A stretch of 5,322 nt of DNA. It comes from an uncultured Selenomonadaceae bacterium (lineage in GTDB: Bacteria > Bacillota > Negativicutes > Selenomonadales > Selenomonadaceae). Of the stretch, positions 1 through 5,322 are shown one piece after another. The position numbers and the translations under genes were made by a program. Below the pieces are notes generated by a model. It had not been told where the DNA came from. It made no database searches and worked only from the letters and a program-made list of their open reading frames with translations. The DNA lies in assembly GCA_958415865.1 (NCBI GenBank), contig CATYZV010000146.1, positions 1 to 5,322 of the forward strand, read 5' to 3'. How positions within the stretch are numbered: the first letter of the stretch is position 1; every line of letters begins with the position of its first letter.

Positions 1-5
1 TTCCC

Positions 6-12
6 AAGGAGG
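6..12 (+). promoter_or_regulatory. Ribosome binding site supporting the ATT start
   Basis: AAGGAGG is a near-perfect anti-Shine-Dalgarno match, 9 nt before ATT at 22 and only 3 nt before the in-frame ATT at 16. It is 111 nt from the first ATG (124), so it cannot serve that codon. It is the main evidence that translation begins inside the window at a non-standard codon. Confidence 0.55.
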
Positions 13-21
13 GCGATTACC

Positions 22-936
22 ATTTTATTTAAGGAACTTACTATAGATGATAAAGTCATCGTAGATCCATATTTTAAAATCAATTATCATGAAAATTCGC
101 ATCTGAACTTTACAAATCTGTTCATGTGGCGCAAACCATACAATATTAAATACTGCATTGATGACGGCATGCTGCTGTTCACGGCAGCGTACGATGGCGA
201 ACAGTTCGCTTTGCAGCCTATCTGCCCTAAAGAAAAGTTGTTTGAAGCAGTGGACAAGCTGCGCGCTCATTTTGCGGAAAATAACATTCCGTTCTTTATG
301 TACGGGCTGGAAGAACACGTGGCAGAGGTGCTCAAGGATTATCCCAACGGTGAATTTGAATTCACGACTGACCGCAATGAATACGACTACGTGTACAATG
401 CGTCGGATTTGATAAAGCTTTCGGGCCGCCGCTTCCATTCTAAAAAGAACCATTTAAACAGCTTCCGCAAGAATTATCCCAATGCGCAGTATGAGTCGAT
501 AACTGCTGACAAGACGGATTTGATCACGCTCTGCAAGATCACTATCAACGGCTGGTATAAAAAACGCCTGGCGCAGACTCCGGATGATCCGTTCATCGGC
601 ACGGAACGCAATGCCATCATCGAAGTGCTCAACAACTTCGACAAGCTCAAGCTCAAAGGCGGTGCTATCCTATCGGTCAACAAGGTAATGGCTTTTACTT
701 TCGGCGAGCAGCTCAACACCGATACGGCTGTTATCCACGTGGAAAAAGCCGACCCCGATGTGAACGGTGCATATACGGCGATAAATCAGGCTTTTGTGGC
801 TGATGCCTGGGCTGATATGACCTATATCAACCGCGAAGAAGATATGGGCATTGAAGGCCTTAGAAAAGCGAAGGAATCGTACCGTCCGGTCAAGATGGTC
901 AAGAAATTCAACGCTAAAATCAAAGCGCAGGCATAA
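22..936 (+). CDS. DUF2156 domain protein (MprF C-terminal-like acyltransferase fold)
   Basis: A soluble protein of about 304 residues of the DUF2156 family, which is related to the C-terminal aminoacyl-transfer domain of MprF (phosphatidylglycerol lysyltransferase) and has a GNAT-like fold. Family hallmarks visible are HLNFTNLFMWR near residues 34-44, SGRRFHSKKNHLN at 134-146, and INREEDMGIEGLRKAKESY at 269-287 near the C-terminus. There is no signal peptide and no membrane segment, so unlike full MprF it lacks the flippase part. The substrate is unknown; aminoacyl or acyl transfer is inferred from the family only. The first ATG (124) would cut off the conserved N-terminal block, so the start must be upstream. 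No ATG, GTG or TTG exists in frame before it. ATT at 22, 9 nt after AAGGAGG (6-12), gives an N-terminus (M)LFKELTIDDK that suits the family. The frame is open to the window edge, so a start outside the window cannot be excluded. Confidence 0.85.
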   Translation: MLFKELTIDDKVIVDPYFKINYHENSHLNFTNLFMWRKPYNIKYCIDDGMLLFTAAYDGEQFALQPICPKEKLFEAVDKLRAHFAENNIPFFMYGLEEHVAEVLKDYPNGEFEFTTDRNEYDYVYNASDLIKLSGRRFHSKKNHLNSFRKNYPNAQYESITADKTDLITLCKITINGWYKKRLAQTPDDPFIGTERNAIIEVLNNFDKLKLKGGAILSVNKVMAFTFGEQLNTDTAVIHVEKADPDVNGAYTAINQAFVADAWADMTYINREEDMGIEGLRKAKESYRPVKMVKKFNAKIKAQA

Positions 937-942
937 ATACTG

Positions 943-971
943 TTGGCAAGCTATACAGATTAGGCTATAAT
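943..971 (+). promoter_or_regulatory. Sigma-A type promoter for the ywiB-argS-rpoE-pyrG operon
   Basis: The -35 box TTGGCA (943-948) and the -10 box TATAAT (966-971) are separated by exactly 17 nt. Only one base departs from the TTGACA/TATAAT consensus. It lies in the 64-nt gap after the DUF2156 stop. Transcription would start near 978, giving a leader of about 23 nt that contains the GGAG ribosome site (985-988) before ATG 1001. Basis: seen in sequence; activity is inferred. Confidence 0.8.
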
Positions 972-1000
972 ATTAGTATTTAATGGAGAATTGCGCATAT

Positions 1001-1426
1001 ATGAAAAAAGTCATCGTAGAGATCTCAAGCCGCCAGAGCGGAGCGCAGCAGCGCACGGAATCCATCGAGATGAAGGCACTGGGCAATCATTACGTGAGAG
1101 GCGGCACTCATTTTGTTATTTACAGGGAAAAGGATGAGCAGACGGGCACGGAAACATCGACGATGCTCAAGATTGCGGCGGATTCGCTGACACTCGTGCG
1201 CCAAGGCGGTGTAAAGCAGCAGCAGCTTTTTGCCAAAGGCCGGGTGAGCGTCAGCGATTATGCTACGCCTTACGGGACGCTGCAGATGCGTGTCAAGACG
1301 CATGAACTTTCTATTTCTCATTCTGATGAGGCTGTTCATCAAATCAAGGTGGACTATGATCTCTATCTGAACGGCAGCTGGCAGAGCCGCAATGAGCTGG
1401 CTGTCATCGTCCGCCCGGCTGACTGA
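1001..1426 (+). CDS. DUF1934 family protein, YwiB-like
   Basis: A 141-residue protein of the DUF1934 family (B. subtilis YwiB), small calycin-like beta-barrel proteins of unknown function. Strand-rich segments such as KKVIVEISS, THFVIYRE and YDLYLNGSW, together with the family-typical length, support the call. The position directly before argS matches the ywiB-argS association in Bacillus, which strengthens it. I chose ATG 1001 (MKKVIVEIS) over the in-frame ATG 983. The GGAG at 985-988 overlaps the earlier codon and so can only serve the later one, and the predicted transcript start (about 978) would leave ATG 983 almost no leader. The protein has no signal peptide, so it is probably cytoplasmic. 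It is the first gene of the predicted operon. Its stop codon falls inside a hairpin (1413-1439). A link to tRNA charging or translation is only inferred from position. Confidence 0.85.
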   Translation: MKKVIVEISSRQSGAQQRTESIEMKALGNHYVRGGTHFVIYREKDEQTGTETSTMLKIAADSLTLVRQGGVKQQQLFAKGRVSVSDYATPYGTLQMRVKTHELSISHSDEAVHQIKVDYDLYLNGSWQSRNELAVIVRPAD

Positions 1427-1439
1427 CAGACGGGCTTTT
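1413..1439 (+). terminator. Hairpin with T run at the end of the DUF1934 gene (possible partial terminator)
   Basis: GCCCG (1413-1417) pairs with CGGGC (1431-1435). After a symmetric G/A mismatch, CTG (1419-1421) pairs with CAG (1427-1429), leaving a 5-nt loop ACTGA. Four T residues (1436-1439) follow directly. The DUF1934 stop TGA (1424-1426) spans the loop. The short T run suggests incomplete termination or an RNA processing/stability element between the first gene and argS, rather than a full stop. The structure is seen; the function is inferred. Confidence 0.45.
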
Positions 1440-1457
1440 AGCGGGTACAAAAACAAT

Positions 1458-1463
1458 AGGAGG
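1458..1463 (+). promoter_or_regulatory. argS ribosome binding site
   Basis: A perfect AGGAGG. Spacing is 4 nt to TTG 1468 and 7 nt to TTG 1471, which favours the second codon as the start of argS. Confidence 0.8.
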
Positions 1464-1470
1464 TTTTTTG

Positions 1471-3126
1471 TTGGATACCAAAAATTTGCTGATGCAGGCG
1501 ATAAAAGATGCCGCAGCGAAAGCGATTGCTGATAAATCACTGCCGGAAGGAGAACTGCCGCAGATATTATTGGAAGTGCCGCCGAAGAAAGAACTCGGCG
1601 ATTACGCTTCTAATATCGCCATGCAGTCGGCGCGTGTATTCCATACGGCACCGCGCAAGATCGCGGAAGCTATCACGGCTCATCTCGACGCGCCGTTTCT
1701 GGAAAAGACGGAAATTGCCGGTCCCGGTTTCATCAATTTTTATCTAAAATCAAATGTAATTTACGATTCGCTGGCAGCTCTGCTCGATGCAGGCAGTGAG
1801 TACGGCAATCTGCCCAAGCAGGACAAGCCGCGCATAATGGTCGAATACGTCAGTGCCAATCCGACGGGTCCTTTACACGTAGGCCACGGCAGAGGTGCGG
1901 CATATGGCAGTGCACTCGTAAATCTGATGCGTGCCGCAGGCTACAATGTATCAAGTGAATACTATATAAATGATGCGGGCAATCAGATCGACAATCTGGC
2001 TGCTTCCGTCAATGCACGCTACCTCGAACAGTTCGGCAAGACGGTGGCTTTCCCGGAAAACGGCTACCACGGTCAGGACATCATCGACACGGCAAAGCGC
2101 ATTATCGCTAAAGACGGCGATAAGTATCTGAACATGAGCGATGAAGAACGCCTTGCTGTGTTTAAAGAAACGGCACTTAAAGAAAAGCTGGCGGCATTAA
2201 AAGAAGATTTGGCAGCGTTTAATGTTCACTTTGACAAGTGGTTCAGCGAACGCACGCTGCATCCCGATGCTGTAAAGGCAGTCTGTGATAAATTGCTCGC
2301 CAACGGCAATATGTACGAAAAAGACGGTGCACTCTGGCTAAAATCGACGGCGTACGGCGACGATAAAGACCGCGTTGTAATCCGCGACAACGGCGTGCCG
2401 ACGTATCTTGCCGCTGATATAGCTTACCACGACAATAAATTCAGCCGCGGCTTTGACAAGCTCGTCAACATCTGGGGTGCCGATCATCACGGCTACGTCT
2501 GCCGCGTCAAGGCTGCTATGGCAGCTCTCGGCCACAATCCCGATGACTTGGAAGTGCTGCTATTGCAGATGGTCAGCCTGTTCCGCGACGGCCAGCTCGT
2601 CAAGATGTCTAAGCGCACGGGCCAGAGCGTTACATTGTCTGAGCTGATTGAAGAAGTCGGCACGGACGCTGCACGCTATTTCTTCATAATGCGCTCGCTC
2701 GACAGTCAGCTCGACTTTGATATCGACTTGGCAAAATCTGAGTCCAATGAAAATCCCGTTTACTATATCCAGTACGCTCATGCGCGCATTTGCAGCATTT
2801 TCCGCCAGATGAAGGAAGCAGGAATTGCAGTAGAAGACAGTGCTGATTTATCTCTCTTGACGGATGAAAGCGAAATCGCTTTGATCAAAAAGCTCTTGAG
2901 CTATCCCGATGAAGTGGCTTCGGCAGCAAAGCACAAGGCACCGCACCGCATAGCGTCTTACGCTTATGAGCTGGCTTCAGCATTCCACAGCTTCTACAAC
3001 AGATGCCGCATTCTCGGCGTGGATGCCAAACTGGCACAGTCGCGCCTGCAGCTCGTTACAGCAGTCAAATACGTGCTGGAACACGCCCTCAATATTTTAG
3101 GCGTTAGTGCACCGGAAAAGATGTAA
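1471..3126 (+). CDS. argS: Arginyl-tRNA synthetase
   Basis: Class I aminoacyl-tRNA synthetase (EC 6.1.1.19) that charges tRNA-Arg with arginine using ATP in the cytoplasm. Numbered from the upstream TTG at 1468, an N-terminal tRNA-recognition domain spans about residues 5-95. The Rossmann catalytic core follows, with the HIGH signature as HVGH (137-140) inside NPTGPLHVGHGRG, and the KMSKR loop intact at 379-383. A helical DALR anticodon-binding domain fills about 430-552, opening after the family-typical NPVYYIQYAHARICSI. The length of about 551 residues is normal. Two TTG codons stand in tandem at 1468 and 1471. AGGAGG (1458-1463) lies 4 nt from the first and 7 nt from the second, so I prefer 1471. 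The gene sits 44 nt after the DUF1934 stop and 42 nt before rpoE. The gap has no room for a T-box leader. Confidence 0.98.
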   Translation: MDTKNLLMQAIKDAAAKAIADKSLPEGELPQILLEVPPKKELGDYASNIAMQSARVFHTAPRKIAEAITAHLDAPFLEKTEIAGPGFINFYLKSNVIYDSLAALLDAGSEYGNLPKQDKPRIMVEYVSANPTGPLHVGHGRGAAYGSALVNLMRAAGYNVSSEYYINDAGNQIDNLAASVNARYLEQFGKTVAFPENGYHGQDIIDTAKRIIAKDGDKYLNMSDEERLAVFKETALKEKLAALKEDLAAFNVHFDKWFSERTLHPDAVKAVCDKLLANGNMYEKDGALWLKSTAYGDDKDRVVIRDNGVPTYLAADIAYHDNKFSRGFDKLVNIWGADHHGYVCRVKAAMAALGHNPDDLEVLLLQMVSLFRDGQLVKMSKRTGQSVTLSELIEEVGTDAARYFFIMRSLDSQLDFDIDLAKSESNENPVYYIQYAHARICSIFRQMKEAGIAVEDSADLSLLTDESEIALIKKLLSYPDEVASAAKHKAPHRIASYAYELASAFHSFYNRCRILGVDAKLAQSRLQLVTAVKYVLEHALNILGVSAPEKM

Positions 3127-3168
3127 CTTATTTTATTTATATAGATAATATTTCAGGAGGTTTCTTTC

Positions 3169-3516
3169 ATGGATTTTCTGCACAGTTCAGAAACTGATGT
3201 AGCTTATTACATTTTAACGGCAAATGGCAAGCCCGTTTTTTTCAAAGATCTCATAACTGAAGTCATTGAAAAGAAATGCAAGCCCGTGCAGTCGCTCTCG
3301 GCTGCTATCTCTGAAGTGTATACCCTAATCAACATGGACAGCCGTTTTCATTACGAAGGCGAAGGCAAATGGGGTCTTACGGAATGGAATCCGCCGGAAG
3401 TGAAACGTTCTAGCACTTCTTCCAGCAGTTCTTCCAGCAAGAATAAAGCAATGAACAGCAGCAGACGGCGCACCAAGCTCTTGGAAGGAATCCAAGAAGA
3501 CGTTGATAAGATTTGA
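3169..3516 (+). CDS. rpoE: DNA-directed RNA polymerase delta subunit, short form with Ser-rich basic tail
   Basis: Delta is a Firmicute-specific accessory subunit of RNA polymerase that promotes polymerase recycling and affects promoter-complex stability. Residues 7-75 form the N-terminal HARE-HTH domain: DVAYYILTANGKPVFFKDL, then a segment ending in LINMDSRFHYEGEGKWGLTEW, which matches the family pattern of (L/M)DxRFxxxGxGxWGL. The position between argS and pyrG matches rpoE-pyrG order in Bacillus. The protein is only 115 residues, compared with about 170 in B. subtilis. The usual long Asp/Glu tail is missing. Instead residues 78-115 hold a serine run (81-90, with one Thr), several Lys/Arg including RRR at 99-101, and a short mixed end. 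That tail has nine basic and four acidic residues. ATG 3169 has AGGAGG 8 nt upstream (3155-3160). The alternative name is a HARE-HTH protein that no longer acts as classic delta. Confidence 0.85.
   Translation: MDFLHSSETDVAYYILTANGKPVFFKDLITEVIEKKCKPVQSLSAAISEVYTLINMDSRFHYEGEGKWGLTEWNPPEVKRSSTSSSSSSSKNKAMNSSRRRTKLLEGIQEDVDKI
3417..3440 (+). repeat. 12-bp tandem duplication in the rpoE serine tract
   Basis: TTCTTCCAGCAG (3417-3428) is followed at once by TTCTTCCAGCAA (3429-3440), 11 of 12 bases identical. In the rpoE frame it encodes most of the serine run (residues 84-90). A slippage or small duplication event is the simplest explanation. Confidence 0.75.
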
Positions 3517-3528
3517 GCGTATAAATAA

Positions 3529-5157
<1,629 letters not shown>

Positions 5158-5177
5158 AATCCTGAAATCGTATAATT

Positions 5178-5221
5178 AAAAAAGGTTTTTTCCTCAGCTC
5201 ATCGAGGCAGAAACCTTTTTT
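5178..5221 (+). terminator. Intrinsic terminator after pyrG, probably bidirectional
   Basis: AAAAAAGGTTT (5178-5188) is a perfect 11-bp complement of AAACCTTTTTT (5211-5221). The stem continues with a T/G wobble, a T-A pair and one T/C mismatch, then CCTC (5192-5195) pairs with GAGG (5204-5207) around an 8-nt loop. The T-rich 3' arm forms the U tract. The A-rich 5' arm would give a U tract on the other strand too. It begins 20 nt after the pyrG stop and closes the operon. Confidence 0.92.
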
Positions 5222-5243
5222 GTTAGATAAAATGCCTGTATTC

Positions 5244-5271
5244 TTGACGAATTTCTAATTTCCGCTATAAT
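5244..5271 (+). promoter_or_regulatory. Sigma-A type promoter for the gene beyond the right edge
   Basis: TTGACG (5244-5249), a 16-nt spacer, then a consensus TATAAT (5266-5271). It lies just after the pyrG terminator, so a new transcription unit begins here, with transcript start near 5278. Basis: seen in sequence; activity is inferred. Confidence 0.78.
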
Positions 5272-5277
5272 AAAGAC

Positions 5278-5322
5278 TAATCCAAATTTTAGAAGTGAAA
5301 CAATAGAGGCTATCGGCGATGG
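5278..5322 (+). other. Cut-off 5' leader: possible start of a fluoride riboswitch or of a coding region
   Basis: This is the transcribed stretch downstream of the 5244-5271 promoter, cut by the window edge. The last eight bases, GGCGATGG (5315-5322), match the 5' strand of the fluoride (crcB) riboswitch, whose family pattern is GGNGATGG followed by NNTTCNCC. An equally simple reading is a gene start: AGAGG (5305-5309), 9 nt, then ATG at 5319. The window stops before either can be tested. A tiny ATAG/CTAT hairpin (5303-5306 with 5310-5313) covers the AGAGG. Confidence 0.3.

Noticed and set aside
25..453. A 142-residue minus-strand open frame opposite the DUF2156 gene
   Set aside because: It is a shadow of a recognisable DUF2156 gene, and its translation resembles no family I know.
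983..1000. ATG 983 as the start of the DUF1934 gene
   Set aside because: It overlaps the GGAG ribosome site used by ATG 1001, has no good ribosome site of its own, lies only about 5 nt from the predicted transcript start, and adds MENCAY, which does not look like the family N-terminus.
1427..1470. T-box or other arginine-responsive leader before argS
   Set aside because: The gap between the DUF1934 stop and argS is about 40 nt, far too short for a T-box, and no T-box core sequence is present.
1025..1540. A 171-residue minus-strand open frame across the end of DUF1934 and the start of argS
   Set aside because: It spans two genes supported by family similarity and ribosome sites, and its translation shows no recognisable family.
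3127..3168. Internal promoter before rpoE (AT-rich stretch with GATAAT at 3145-3150)
   Set aside because: There is no acceptable -35 box 15-19 nt upstream. The stretch is AT-rich spacer and the ribosome site explains the rest.
3503..3525. Promoter before pyrG (TTGATA at 3503 and TATAAA at 3520)
   Set aside because: The boxes are only 11 nt apart, too close for a sigma-A promoter.
5303..5322. Lysine riboswitch start (ATAGAGG in the leader)
   Set aside because: The short ATAGAGG resembles the 5' side of that riboswitch, but the bases that follow do not give the expected GCGA-type segment.

Overview
The window holds five protein genes, all on the + strand, and nothing recognisable as mobile, CRISPR or RNA-gene sequence. 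The organism is probably a low-to-mid GC Firmicute (Bacillota). The reasons are strong AGGAGG-type ribosome sites, TTG starts, a delta subunit of RNA polymerase (RpoE) and the gene order ywiB-like, argS, rpoE, pyrG, which resembles the Bacillus subtilis neighbourhood. The moderate GC content and the short, non-acidic RpoE fit a Negativicutes-type lineage better than Bacillus, but this is inference and the species cannot be fixed from the window.

Layout: (1) 22-936, a DUF2156 protein whose best start looks like a rare ATT codon behind AAGGAGG. (2) 937-1000, a near-consensus sigma-A promoter (TTGGCA, 17 nt, TATAAT). (3) 1001-1426, a DUF1934/YwiB-like small protein. (4) 1413-1439, a hairpin plus short T run that carries the YwiB stop codon in its loop. 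(5) 1471-3126, argS, arginyl-tRNA synthetase, starting at TTG. (6) 3169-3516, rpoE, the delta subunit with a serine-rich basic tail. (7) 3553-5157, pyrG, CTP synthase. (8) 5178-5221, a strong intrinsic terminator. (9) 5244-5271, a second near-consensus promoter driving something beyond the right edge. The last bases could be either the first half of a fluoride (crcB) riboswitch or the start of a coding region.

Genes 2-5 probably form one operon from the promoter at 943-971 to the terminator at 5178-5221. They join core functions: tRNA charging, transcription (delta factor) and CTP supply. The DUF2156 gene upstream ends without a visible terminator, so some read-through into the operon is possible.

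I see no new multi-gene system. The points most worth a second look are the ATT start, the altered RpoE tail, the hairpin at the YwiB stop codon, the absence of a Bacillus-type pyrG attenuator in the rpoE-pyrG gap, and the possible riboswitch cut off at the right edge.
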